From JAQBQB01 sp963846925 (GTDB taxonomy: Bacteria > Gemmatimonadota > Gemmatimonadetes > Gemmatimonadales > Gemmatimonadaceae), in assembly GCA_963846925.1 (NCBI GenBank), contig CAWJXW010000005.1, positions 124,001 to 188,000 on the forward strand: a stretch of 64,000 nucleotides of DNA, read 5' to 3'. Positions 1 through 9,856 of the stretch are shown here, in pieces. The notes under the pieces were generated by a model, which saw only the letters and a program-made list of their open reading frames with translations, ran no database searches and was not told the DNA's origin. The translations under genes were made by a program, and so were the position numbers. Numbering within the stretch: the stretch's first letter is position 1; each line of letters opens with the position of its first letter.

Positions 1-120
1 CGCTCGTGATGGCGCTCTTCATCATGCGTGCTCGAGATCCTGGTCGCGTTCATCCAGGCGTTCATTTTCTCGCTGCTCGCGGCGGTGTTCATCGGGCAGA
101 TTCGGGCGGCGCATCATTAG
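1..120 (+). CDS. atpB: F1Fo ATP synthase subunit a, C-terminal end (partial, frameshifted)
   Basis: This is the end of the membrane a subunit, which forms the proton half-channels against the c ring. The last in-frame stretch reads LEILVAFIQAFIFSLLAAVF and continues to IGQIRAAHH before a TAG at 118-120, matching the conserved last transmembrane helix of AtpB. The preceding residues (LVMALFIM) lie in another frame, so a one-base indel sits near position 30. The rest of the gene is outside the window. atpE, atpF and atpH follow, as in a standard atp operon. Confidence 0.85.
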
Positions 121-346
121 AAGAGGCGTAGGACGGCTCGACAGCCTGACGGCTGACAGCGTCAAGCTGTAAAGCGTGAGGCGTTGTAGTCTGCGGCGGC
201 CATGCTTCACCCGCGTGCAGAAGTAGCCAGGCGAACGCCTGGTGATGTTCGTTGAGCCCCGGGGCTCGGTGACGGGCGGCGCCCTGTGCAGGATCGATCG
301 GCGCGGAGCAACGGAGGTTAACGATTTCGATGTTTGGAGAACTCAC
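121..346. other. atpB-atpE intergenic stretch with short repeats
   Basis: These 226 bases contain no convincing gene. They begin with degenerate copies of a GGACGGCT/TGACGGCT word (about 131-157), the same word family found at 1864, 20359 and 38040. A perfect 14-base palindrome (GAGCCCCGGGGCTC) lies at 254-267. A purine-rich GGAGA at 336-340 is the likely ribosome binding site for atpE. No clear promoter is visible. Confidence 0.5.
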
Positions 347-631
347 ATGGCAATTCTTCCCCTGCTGCAGGCCGCCGCCGCGATTCAACCCAGGAGTACA
401 CGGGTGCGTGGGCGATGCTGGGCGCCGGCATCGGCGCGGGTCTGGCCGCCATCGGCGCGGGCATCGGCATCGGCCGGATCGGCGCGGGCGCGACCGAAGG
501 CATGGCGCGTCAGCCCGAGATCGCCGGCACGATCCAGACGGGCGCGCTGATTCTCGTCGGCGCTCGTCGAAGGCGTCGCGTTGTTCGGCGTCGTCGTCTG
601 CTTGCTGATCGCGTTCAAGACCTACTTCTGA
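347..631 (+). CDS. atpE: F1Fo ATP synthase subunit c (frameshifted)
   Basis: Proteolipid c subunit of the rotor ring. The ATG at 347 follows GGAGA by six bases. The first residues are MAILPLLQAAAAIQ, then after an indel near 390-396 the typical glycine-rich first helix (MLGAGIGAGLAAIGAGIGIG), the polar loop with RQPEIAG, and after a second indel near 558 the second helix. That helix holds the ion-binding acidic residue in LVEGVALFG and ends LLIAFKTYF. Only small shifts are needed to restore a c subunit of about 94 residues. Because the gene is essential, the shifts are probably sequence errors. Confidence 0.85.
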
Positions 632-644
632 TCGTCGGCACGAC

Positions 645-664
645 GGGCGCCCCCGGGGGCGCCC
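645..664. repeat. Perfect 20-base palindrome between atpE and atpF
   Basis: GGGCGCCCCCGGGGGCGCCC is exactly self-complementary and lies 14 bases after the atpE stop. In RNA it would fold into a strong GC hairpin. No run of T follows, so it is not a classic intrinsic terminator. In other bacteria structures after atpE help set the high c-subunit level, so a role in stability or attenuation is possible but inferred. Confidence 0.6.
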
Positions 665-701
665 GGTCGCGCTACCTCCAATCGTCATTCGAGACAATCT
701 C

Positions 702-1310
702 ATGCGAATGCGTTTCGTGTGTCGGTCGCCTTGTTCGTCGCGAACGCTCGCGGCGTCGGTCGCGGTCGCCCAGGAAGCCGCTGCGCCGGCCGAGCGGTGG
801 CGGCGGCGTTGATGAGCCTCCAGGTCAACTTGATGTTCTGGACGCTCGCTCATCTTCGTCGATCCTGTTCTTCATTCTCGTCGAAGTTCGCGTTCGGCCC
901 GATCACCGCGGCCGTCGAGGCGCGCGAGAAGGCGCTCGAGGACGGCGATCGAGGGCGCGAAGCGCGACCGCGAAGCGGCCGCCAAGCTCCTCGCCGAGCA
1001 TCAGGCCAAGATCGACGCCGCGCGTGGCGAGGCGCAGAAGCTCATCGCCGACGGCCGCTCGGTCGCCGAGAAGATGCGCGCCGACCTGCTCGAGCAGACG
1101 CGCAAGGAGCAGCAGGACATGCTCGAGCGCGCTCGCCGCGAGATCGAGAGCGAGAAGGATCAAGGCGATCGCCGAGCTTCGGCAAGGAGGCGGTCGACCT
1201 CGCGCTGGCCGGCGCGAGCAAGGTGATCGAGCAGAACCTCGAGTCGGCGAAGAACCGCCAGCTCGTCGAGAGCTACCTGTCGTCGCTCGGCACGCTCAAG
1301 GTCGAGCTAG
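702..1310 (+). CDS. atpF: F1Fo ATP synthase subunit b (frameshifted)
   Basis: Peripheral stalk b subunit. The ATG at 702 opens a hydrophobic segment ending ASVAVAQEAAAPAE, which looks like a cleavable signal peptide ahead of the usual membrane anchor (LMFWT, then LIFVILFFILV after indel repair). A long charged coiled coil follows (AEHQAKIDAARGEAQKLIAD, then the delta-binding end with GASKVIEQNL). At least six indels are needed. Examples are TTCGTCGATCCTG at 856-868 and CTCGTCGAAGTTC at 877-889, each with one extra G. The stop is uncertain and is probably TAG 1308 or TAA 1311, just before atpH. Confidence 0.8.
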
Positions 1311-1312
1311 TA

Positions 1313-1866
1313 ATGCGCGAACCCACGATCGCGCGGAACTACGCCGAGACGCTCCTCGAGCTGGCGCAGCGCGCGGGCGACCTGCGCGGCTGGGGCGAGA
1401 TGATCGACCAGCATCGCCGACGCGATGGAGACCGACCGCCGACTGCGCGTCTTCCTCGAGTCGCCGCGGGTGAGCGCCCAGCGGAAGAACGAGATCATCC
1501 AGAAGGCGCTCGGCGGCGCAGCTGCCGCGCAACTTCGTGCGCTTTCTCCAGGCGCTCGTCAACACATCGCCGCCAGATGCTCATTCCGCGCGATCGCGCA
1601 CGAATACCACGACCTCGTGGATCGGGTCGAAGGCCGGGTGCACGCGTCGGTGACGGTCGCGCGCGAGGCCGACGACGCGCGACCGCGAGCTGGTGACGAC
1701 CCAGCTGTCCCGCACGCTCGGGCAAGGACGTCGTCCCGCACTTCCACGTGAATCCCGATCGATCCTCGGCGGGGTGATCGTGCGGGTCGGGGACACGGTG
1801 CTGGACGGTTCGGTGCGGCGGCGGTTGGCGACGCTGCGGGCGAGGATGCTGGGCACGGTAGCGTAG
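1313..1866 (+). CDS. atpH: F1Fo ATP synthase subunit delta (frameshifted)
   Basis: Delta subunit linking F1 to the b stalk. The ATG at 1313 overlaps the end of atpF (TAATG). The pieces join as MREPTIARNYAETLLELAQR, then METDRRLRVFLESPRVS, RNFVRFLQALV, RRQML, AHEYHDLVDRVEGRVHASV and finally ILGGVIVRVGD with a LATLRARMLGTVA end. These are the usual delta landmarks in order. About seven single-base indels are needed, for example CAGCATC at 1409-1415 in place of CAGATC. atpA should follow but does not; an unrelated peptidase gene lies downstream, so F1 catalytic genes must be elsewhere. Confidence 0.8.
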
Positions 1867-1925
1867 GACGGCTGGACCGAGGGGCTCGACGGCGGGACAG
1901 CCGGACGGGCTGCGAGTGGTCGCGA
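1862..1925. repeat. GGACGG-type degenerate minisatellite
   Basis: Directly after atpH the sequence repeats imperfect GGACGGCTGGAC, GGCTCGACGGCGGGAC and GCCGGACGGGC words. The same word family is seen at about 131, at 20359 (inside a gene) and at 38040. It is non-coding here. It is too short and irregular to be a CRISPR array. Confidence 0.5.
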
Positions 1926-2036
1926 CCGGGGCGGGTCGCTCAGCAGACGCGTGCCCGCCTTCCGTATAACTGGAGCGTGATGCGCCCACCCAGCTCTTCC
2001 CGGTCCACCTGTAGCCACTTGCGCTGGAGTCAGCAG

Positions 2037-4784
2037 ATGACCCGCCTCTCCCCCGTTGTGCGTGCCTCGTTGCGCGCTGTGATCGGCCTCGCCTGCCTGG
2101 CTCTCGCCGCGCCGATGTCGGCGCAAACGGTCACCCAGCAAGGCTGGAATCCGAAGGAGGTTCTGGCGAAGGAGACGTACGTCAAACCGCCGGAGATCGT
2201 CGAGCGGATCGTGACGGCGCCGCGCAACAACGTGGCGTTCACGAACCCGAGCCCGGACAAGAAGTACTTCCTCAAGACGGAGAGCGAGGGACTTCCGTCG
2301 ATCGACGCGTTCGGCAAGCCGCACTATCGGCTCGGCGGCGTCGAGATCGACTACAAGGCGAACCGCGCTCGCGCGCTGACGACGCGCGGCAGCGTCGGCC
2401 TCACGCTGCATCGATCCCGACGACCGGCGCGACGCGCACGATCGAGACGCCGAAGGGCGCGCTCGTGAGCGGCGCGACCTGGTCGCCCGACGGCAAGAGC
2501 ATCGGCTACCTCGCGAACTTCGACGCGCGACGCACATCTTCGTCGCCGACGTGGCGAGCGGGCAAGTCGGTGCAGATCACGCAAGACGCCGCTGCTCGCG
2601 GCGCGCGTGACGACGCTTCGACTGGACGGCGGACGGCAAGAGCGTCGTCGCCGTGCTGCTGCCCGGACAACCGTCCGGCCGAGCCGAAGCGGCCGCCCGT
2701 CGAAACGGGACCGCTCGTGCGCACGAGCGAAGCGGGCAAAGATGCTCCAGAACCGCAACTACGCGAGCCTGCTGCGCGATCCGTACGACAAGGACCTGCT
2801 CGACTACTACACGATCGGCCAGCTCGCGCATCGATCGACGTGAAGACGAAGGCCGTGAAGAAGATCGGCGCGCCCGGCGCTGATCACCAGCGTCGACGCG
2901 TCGCCCGACGGCCAGTACTTCCGCGTCACGCTGCAGACCAAGCCGTACTCGTACCTCGTTCCGGTGTCGAACTTCGGCACGGTCGAGCAGATGTGGGACG
3001 CGAACGGCAAGGTCGCTCGCCGAGATCTCGAAGACCGTGCTGCGCGAAGGAACGGCGCGGCGCGAACGACACGACGACGATTCGCCGGCGGCGCCGGCTT
3101 CGGCGGCCGCGGTGGCGCGCAGTCGGATACGGCGCAAGCGCAACGTCCAGTGGAATCCGGTCGGCGCGGGCCTCGTGTATCTGCAGGCTGAAGCCGGCCC
3201 GGCCGGTGCGGCGGCGCGGCGGTGGCCGCGGCGCGGCGGCGCTGGTCGCGGCGCGGCGCGGTGGCGGTGGCGGCGGCGGCGGCGGATGCCGCAGTCGGAA
3301 GGATCGCCTCTACTCGTGGTCGCCGCCGTTCGGCGCGAGCGACGCGAAGGTGCTGTTCGAGGCGAACAGCCGCATGACGTCGGCCGAGTTCAGCGCGGAC
3401 GGCAAGACGCTGTTCGTGAACGAGGGCAACGATCTGTACGCGGTGCGTCTCGCCGATCCGACCAAGCACTACGAGATCGCGAAGGGCGCGACGATCGCGG
3501 CCGGCGGCCGCGGCGGCCGCGGCGGCGGCGGGCGGCGGCGGTGGCCGCGGCGGCGCGGGCAGCGATTCGGCGTTCTACAACAACCCGGGCGCGCTGCAGA
3601 CCAAGCGCGGTCCGAACGGCCAGCCGGTCGTCGCTGGTCGGCATCGGACGGCAAGACCGTCTTCCTCGAGGGCACGAAGTACTTCCCGGATTGGGCGAAG
3701 ACGGCGCCGCACAACTTCGTCGACAAGGTCGACTTCGAGACCGGCCAGAAGACGCGCGCTGTTCGAGGGCAAGGGCGAGATCGCCGAGGACGTCGTCGCG
3801 CCGCTCGACGACGACTACAGCAAGGTCATCGTGTCGCGGCAGTCGCCGACGATGGTGCCGGATTCGTATCTGCGCGACATGAAGACGGGCACGGAGACGA
3901 AGCTCACGAAGAACGCGGACTTCGCGCCGGAAGTCGTCGCAGGCGCATTCGCAAGCGCCTGCTCGTCGAGCGTCCGCGCGACGGTTACAAGTTCTACATC
4001 GACGTCACGCTGCCGAAGGACTACCGCGAAGGCACGCGGCTCCCGGGCATCATCTGGTTCTATCCGACCGAGTTCTCGACGCAGCAGGAGTACGATCAGC
4101 GCCGCCGCACGACGAACATCAACCAGTTCGCGAACGTCGGCGCGCGCAGCCCGGAGATCTGGGTGACGCAGGGCTACGTCGTGATTCAGCCGGTCGACAT
4201 TCCGATCGTCGGACCGACGGGCCGCATGAACGACCACTACGTCGACGAGCTCCGCGAGGATCTCGATCTCACGATCGACGCGGTCGACAAGGCGGGCTAT
4301 CTCGATCGCGACCGCCTCGGCATCGGCGGCCACAGCTACGGCGCGTTCAGCACGTGAACGCGATGACGCACACGCCGTACTTCAAGGCGGGCATCGCCGG
4401 CGACGGCATGTACAACCGCACGCTGACGCCGTACGAGTTCCAGAACGAGCGGCGCACGATCTGGGAGGCGAAGGACACGTACCTCGAGATGTCGCCGTTC
4501 CTCGTACGCCGACCGGTTGAGCGGCGCGCTCCTGATGTACCACTCGCTCGAGGATCAGAACGTCGGCACCGATCCCGATCAGCTCGATCCGCATGATGCA
4601 GGCGCTGCAGGGACTCGGGAAGCAGGCGTCGCTGTTCATGTATCCGTACGAGGATCACGGTCCGGCGACGCGCGAGTCGGATCTCGATCAGTGGGCGCGC
4701 TGGATCGCGTGGTTCGACATCTACGTGAAGAACCCGCAGAAGAACGACGAAGCCCGCGGCGGTCGTTCCGTAACGCGCCGCTGA
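2037..4784 (+). CDS. Secreted prolyl-oligopeptidase family (S9) peptidase (frameshifted)
   Basis: The ATG at 2037 follows GGAG by seven bases and opens a signal peptide (VIGLACLALAAPMSAQ). The protein would be about 900 residues: an N-terminal WD40-like propeller (SGATWSPDGKSIGYLANFD, then DLYAVRLADP) and a C-terminal alpha/beta-hydrolase. Catalytic motifs are GGHSYGAF (Ser, about 4327), HSLEDQNVGT (Asp, about 4549) and YEDHGPA (His, about 4650). It should cleave peptides in the periplasm or outside the cell. Two long Gly/Ala/Arg-rich stretches at about 3210-3300 and 3500-3560 sit in the propeller. More than ten indels break the frame, some at reconstructable sites such as ACGCAAG near 2582 and GGCGCTG near 2877. 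The last frame ends at TGA 4782-4784. Confidence 0.8.
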
Positions 4785-4797
4785 GCAGTGCATCGCA

Positions 4798-4838
4798 ACG
4801 ACGCCCGCCGGCGATCCGCCGGCGGGCGTCGTGCTTTC
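4798..4838 (+). terminator. Intrinsic terminator after the S9 peptidase
   Basis: A 16-base arm (ACGACGCCCGCCGGCG, 4798-4813) pairs perfectly with 4817-4832 around a three-base ATC loop, followed by GCTTTCTG. It lies 14 bases past the S9 stop. The U tract is weak but the stem is very strong. Confidence 0.75.
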
Positions 4839-4854
4839 TGTAGCGCCGACCTCG

Positions 4855-5395
4855 ATGACCGATCGCGAGCTACGGCCACTGGGCGCCGACTCGCCCTCGC
4901 ACGCTCGTCGTCGCGTGCTCGGACGGACGTCTGCAGGAGGCGACCGACTCGTTTCTCGACGCGAGCTCGGCCTCGAGGAGTTCGACCGGCTGTACGTGCC
5001 CGGGCGGCGGCGGCGCGCTGTCGGCGAGCGATCGCGACGTGTTCCGCGCGCAGCAGCTGCGCGGCGAGTGCAAGTATCTCGTCGAGCTGCACCAGGTGAA
5101 GCAGATCATGCTGCTCTTTCACGGTCCGGCGCGCGACGGGCCCGACGGAGTCCGTGTGCGCCGACTATCGGCGCAAGCTGCCGTGGGCGACGCCGGACGT
5201 GCTGCGCAGCGGCAGGCGCGCGACGCGGTCGAGCTCATGCAGCTGCGCGCCGAATGGGCGGCGAGCGCGTCGGTCGCGATGTATCGGTGCGAGGTCGGCA
5301 GCGCGGGAACGTCATCGCGTTCTCGCGCCGCTGGACGCGGCGCGCGAGCTGGACGGGACGCGTGGGGAGAGCCGTTCGTGAACGCGACGAACTGA
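4855..5395 (+). CDS. Beta-carbonic-anhydrase-like protein (frameshifted)
   Basis: The probable start is ATG 4855 (MTDRE), after which the frame shifts to RTLVVACSDGRLQEATDSFL. CSDGR matches the CxDxR zinc and Asp-Arg dyad motif of beta-carbonic anhydrases. About 60 residues on comes CKYLVELHQVKQIMLLFHGP, which resembles the EYAV..L.V..I.V.GH region. However, the residue pair after the His is not GHxxC, so one zinc ligand appears missing, although a Cys follows in VCADYRRKLPW. It may be a non-catalytic relative. Several indels split it, and the last part can be read in more than one frame, so the end is approximate. Confidence 0.45.
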
Positions 5396-5426
5396 CGCAG
5401 ACCTGATCGCAGCGCTCGGGACGACT

Positions 5427-6483
5427 CTACTCGTACAGCTTGGGCGGCGTCAGGTCGTCGTCGCAGATCGCGGCGATGTGCTCGGCGTCGCGCCACGCGG
5501 CTTCGAGCGTCGGCGAGCTCGCCTTCGAGCGCGCGGCGCTCGGACTCCTCGTGGACCGCCATCTCGAGCGCGAGACGCTCGATCGGCGAGAGGTGCATCG
5601 CGCCGAGCTGGCGGTAGTCGTTCACGAGCGACATGACGTCGGCCGCCGCGCCACCGTTGCGCGCGCGACGCGGCGGACAGGAAGCCGCGCGGCGTCGCCG
5701 GCGTGCTCGATCTGGCGCACCGCGTCCTGCACGCGCGCGTGAGTCGGCGCCGAATCGATTCGCGCCGGCGATCAGCACGCCGGTCGCGTGAATCGCCGCC
5801 GTTCCGTGAACTCGGTCCAGCCGGCGTCGTGCGGCACGGCGAGCGTCGCGCGGCCGTCGTGCCCGTGCACGCTGCAGCTCGACGTCGCCGAGGTGCTTCG
5901 CGCGAACCGTGACGACGCGCTTGTCGTGCGCCAGCCGCGCGACGACGCGATCGTGCTGGATGTAGTCGCGCGCGGCGAGCATCCCGACGACGGGAACGAC
6001 GCCCATCACCGTCGTGATGCCGGGAATGGCGACGATCGAGATCGCGCCGAGCGACGAGCGCCGGCGCGATCGTCGGACCGAGCGCGACGGCGGCGATCGC
6101 CGCGGCGGCGACACCGGCGCCGGCCGATGTACTGCGTCTTGCGCCGTCGCGTGCCGAAATGCCGGCCGTAGCGCCACGCGGCGAACTCGGGGCGAAGCGG
6201 CGCGCCGATGCGAATCAGCTCGAGGCCGTCGGCAAGTCGCGCGAGGCCGATGTTGCTCGGTCGACACGCGGACGAGTCGTGCCGCGGAAGAGCCGCTCGC
6301 ACTCCTCGATCGCTTCCCAGCGCTCCTCGAGCGGCGAGAGGTTCCAGCGGCCGCAGTGGTGGCAGACGACCCACAGCCGGCCCTTTGCCGCGTCGAACGC
6401 CAGGCGTCGGCCGACCGGGAAGTGCTCGATCGCGCTCATTCGCGCCGAGCGCCTGCGTTGCAGAACAGGCAAGTCGAGTACAT
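5427..6483 (-). CDS. Zinc-ribbon membrane protein of unknown function (frameshifted)
   Basis: Read on the minus strand, ATG 6483 gives MYSTCLFCNA, then after an indel EHFPVGRRLAFDAAKGRLWV, CHHCGRWNLSPLEERWEAIE and ECERLFRG. The two CxxC pairs form a probable zinc ribbon. A middle part (NIGLARLADGLELIRIGAPL and AWRYGRHFG) leads to an Ala-rich, probably membrane-spanning stretch near 6050. The C terminus is helical (SPIERLALEMAVHEESERRA) and ends DDDLTPPKLYE before TAG 5427-5429. I recognise the type as a recurrent Gemmatimonadota hypothetical protein from memory only; function unknown. Several indels make exact joins uncertain. Confidence 0.6.
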
Positions 6484-6619
6484 CGCACGCGCTTGATACG
6501 CCGACGGTGTCGGCGACGCCAGTCCGACCCCTGCAAGTAGCCTCGACACGGGTCGACGTCACAGACGCTCGCGTGTGCCGTGCAGATCAGCGTCGCTCCG
6601 GCCGGTACGAATCTCCGCC

Positions 6620-9600
6620 ATGATCTCACTTCTCCAATGGCCGCGCTCCTGCAGCAGCGCGCCGTTATCAGGGCGCGACGACGCCCGCCGTCGGGCGACA
6701 CGGTCGGGTACTGGCAGCAGCACGTTCACTACACGATCGTCGCGACGCTCGACGAGGCGCAGACGCAATCTGCGCGCGCGCGGCGACGCTCGTGTACGTC
6801 AACAACTCGCCGGACACGCTCCGCGAGATGTACGTCCACCAGTATCTGAACGCGTTTCGTCCGGGCTCCAAGTGGAGCGCGCGTCGACGCGCACGAGAAC
6901 CGCGTGCGCTTTCAGAATCTCGCCGAGCCCGACTATCGGGTACGAGCGATTCACGCAGCCGCCGACGGTCGACGGCACGCCGGTGGTCGTCGACTACCCG
7001 GGCGCGCCCGACAGCACGGTCGCGCACTTTCAAGCTGCCGCGCGCCGCTCGCGCCGCACGACTCGATTCGCGTCGCGTTCGAGTGGGACGCGCGGCCGTC
7101 GACGGTGACGCGACGCCAGGGGCGGCGCGGCCGGACGTACGACTTCGCGCAGTGGTATCCGAAGGTCGCCGTCTACGATCGCGGCGGCTGGGAGCCGAAT
7201 CCGCTCGTGCCGGCCGGCGAGCTGTACGGCGAGTACGGCACGTACGACGTCACGATGGTCGTGCGCGACGACCAGGTGCTCGCGTCGACCGGCGTTCCGG
7301 TCGAGCGGCGATCCGGGATGGGCGCGCGTGTCGCGAACGGGTCCGCCGCGGCTCGGCGACCGACGCGTACGTCGAGCTGCCGCCGGCGCTCGCCGCGCGA
7401 CCGTGCCGGACGGATTTCGCGCCGTGCGGTTCGTCGCGAACGACGTGCACCACTTCGCGTGGAGCGCGTCGCCGGACTATCGGTACGAGGGCGGCGTCGT
7501 ACGTTCGCCCGGTGCCGACGCACGCACTTTCCAGACGTGGGACACCGTGTCGGTGCACGTGCTGTTCAAGCCGGGCGACGACACGACGTGGGGCGGCGGC
7601 CGCGCGCTGCGAGCGAACGATCTTCGCGCTCCGAGTGGCTCGAGTCGATCTGGGGACCGTACGCCTATCCGCAGATCACGAACGTGCATCGGCTCGATCC
7701 GGGCGGCACCGAGTTCCCGATGATGATCATGGACGGCATCGGCGTCGCAGGGGCTGATCCTGCACGAGGTCGGCCACGTCTTCACCTACGGCATCCTCGG
7801 CAACAACGAGTGGCGGTCGGGCTGGATGGACGAGGGGCTGACCGACTATCAGACCGACTGGGCGCAGAAGCTGACGCCGCAGGAGCAGATCGGCCGCCCG
7901 CCGGTGCCGCCGCGCCTGCCGCGAGGGGTATCGCGTCAACGCGGTGACGATTCCGCGCGTACGACAGCGCCGGGCTGTCGCGCTGTGGCAGAACGAGCTT
8001 GCTGGGCCGCGCGCAGCCGATCGGAACGCCGGCGTGCGACTTCTCGCGAGTTCGGGATCTACAACGAGATGATCTACGACCGCGCGAAGCTGATGTACTC
8101 GCAGCTGCGCGACGTGCTCGGCGACAGCGCGTTCCGCGCGTTCTTGCACGACTACTACGACCGCTGGGCGCTCAAGCACGTCGACGAGCGCGCGATGCGC
8201 AGCGTCGGCGGAGCGCGTCGTCCGGGCGCGACCTCGGCTGGTTCTTCGACCAGTGGGTGCACGCACACGGGTCTGATGGACTATGCGATCGGCTCGGTAC
8301 GGCGTGACGCACCGACGGCGCGCGGTTCGAGACGACGTCGCACGTCGTCGCGACGCGGCGAGCTGCGGCATCCGATGCCGGTGGGCGTGCACACGCGCGT
8401 CGGGTTGGACGATCGGCCGCACGGTGCGCAGGCCGACGATGCACGGAGGTGCGCATCGTGACGACGAGCCAGCGCCGGAACGAGTGCGAGCTCGATCCGT
8501 ATCACGTCACGTGGGACTGGGATCGGCGCAACAACATGCCGGAGCGGCATGCTGATCACGCTTCCGCGAGCCGCGGCTCACGTTCAACTGGCCGTACCTC
8601 GACCAGACGGATCGGGCGCACACGACGCTGTCGAGCTGGCGCCGCCGGTGTGGTACAGCAATCCGCAGGGCATCGTGCTCGGCCTTCGCGCGCAAGACGA
8701 ACTATCTGTCGATCGGTCGACATCTACGACGGCGGATTCGCGTTCGCGTCGCGGCAATCCGCGCGATCCGCTCACGGGGAAGACGCCGAACGTGCTCGAC
8801 GCGGGCGAACGTGTGGGCGCGCGCCGAGAATCCGTATCTGCCCGGGGTTCGATCGGCCGCTGATGGGCTACGGCGGCGACGTCAACTACCTCGACGGGCT
8901 GTTCAAGGCGGACGCGTACAAGGACTGGGATTTGAGTCCGTTCGTGCTCACGCCGGGACCGCAGATCAAGGCGCAGCGCCTACGCGACCGTGGCCGTGCC
9001 GAGCGACTCGCTTCTGCTGCCGGAGCAGTGGTCACACGGCGAACGTCGTCGAGGCCGGCGGAACGGCGTCGTACCGACTCGGCGGTGACGGCGGACAGCG
9101 ACTACGTCACCATGCGCGGGCTCGCTCGGCGTCGGGCCTCGCCACGAGCGTGTTCGCGACGCGGCAGGAGCACGACGCGCGGGTACGTGCGCGCCGACGC
9201 GTCGATCGGGTGGTGACGTGGTCGCTCGACGGGAGCGCGTCGCAGCTGCACATCCGCGTTTTACGGCGGCGTCGCGCACAACGCGCCGCGGCAGCGGTCG
9301 ATCTTCGCGTCGTCGCAGGATCCGTTCGAGACGTTCCAACAACGACTGTTCCGCGGACGCGGCGCGCTGTTCAAGCAGACGGGCATCAACTATCTGCCGC
9401 TCGGGGGCGCGGGGCTGCGCGGATTCCGGACCGACGTGGCGCTGGACGCGGTCGGCGCGGTGAACGGAGAGTTCGTGCAGCGCCTCGGCGAGGCGACCGG
9501 GATCGTGGGGCCGCGGGTCGATTTCGCTGAGCCTGTTCGGCGACGCCGGACGGGCGATCGTCGACCTACGTCGCGCTGACCAACCAGACGCTCGCCGATG

Positions 9601-9767
9601 CGGGCGCCGGTCTCGTGGCGCGCGGGCGTCTCTACGATCGCGACGTGTATGTGCGGCTCGACGCTCCGGTGTTCGTGAACCAGAGCGGTCTGGCGGGCGG
9701 GACGGGGTTGGGCGGGCGCGGATCGATCGCGCCGCGGTGGACGATCACGGTGGGCGACCTCTGGTAG
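6620..9767 (+). CDS. M1-family metallopeptidase with C-terminal barrel-like region (frameshifted)
   Basis: A large aminopeptidase-N-like protein of about 1,040 residues. Landmarks in order are GYWQQHVHYTIVATLDEAQT, VNNSPDTLREMYVHQYLNAF, YDFAQWYPKVAVYDRGGWEP and GTYDVTMVVRDDQVLASTGV. Next comes the zinc site HEVGHVFTYGILGNN...WMDEG (about 7768-7840, HExxH with the third ligand Glu 18 residues later), then FGIYNEMIYDRAKLMYSQL and WFFDQWVHA. After the catalytic part comes a beta-rich region ending YVRLDAPVFVNQSG and APRWTITVGDLW, with a terminal Trp. That resembles an outer-membrane barrel end, so the enzyme may be anchored at the outer membrane (inference). The start is uncertain between ATG 6620 and 6637. 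Many indels. Confidence 0.75.
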
Positions 9768-9856
9768 ATCCGCGCCTACCGCGCCCTTTTCCTACCATCT
9801 TTATTTCGGTCCCATGACCGGACTCGCCCGCGCCTCCACCCCCGCCCCCGAACTCG

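Noticed and set aside
1..9767. Genuine pseudogene cluster
   Set aside because: Essential ATP synthase genes are affected and the indels are regular, so sequence error is more likely.
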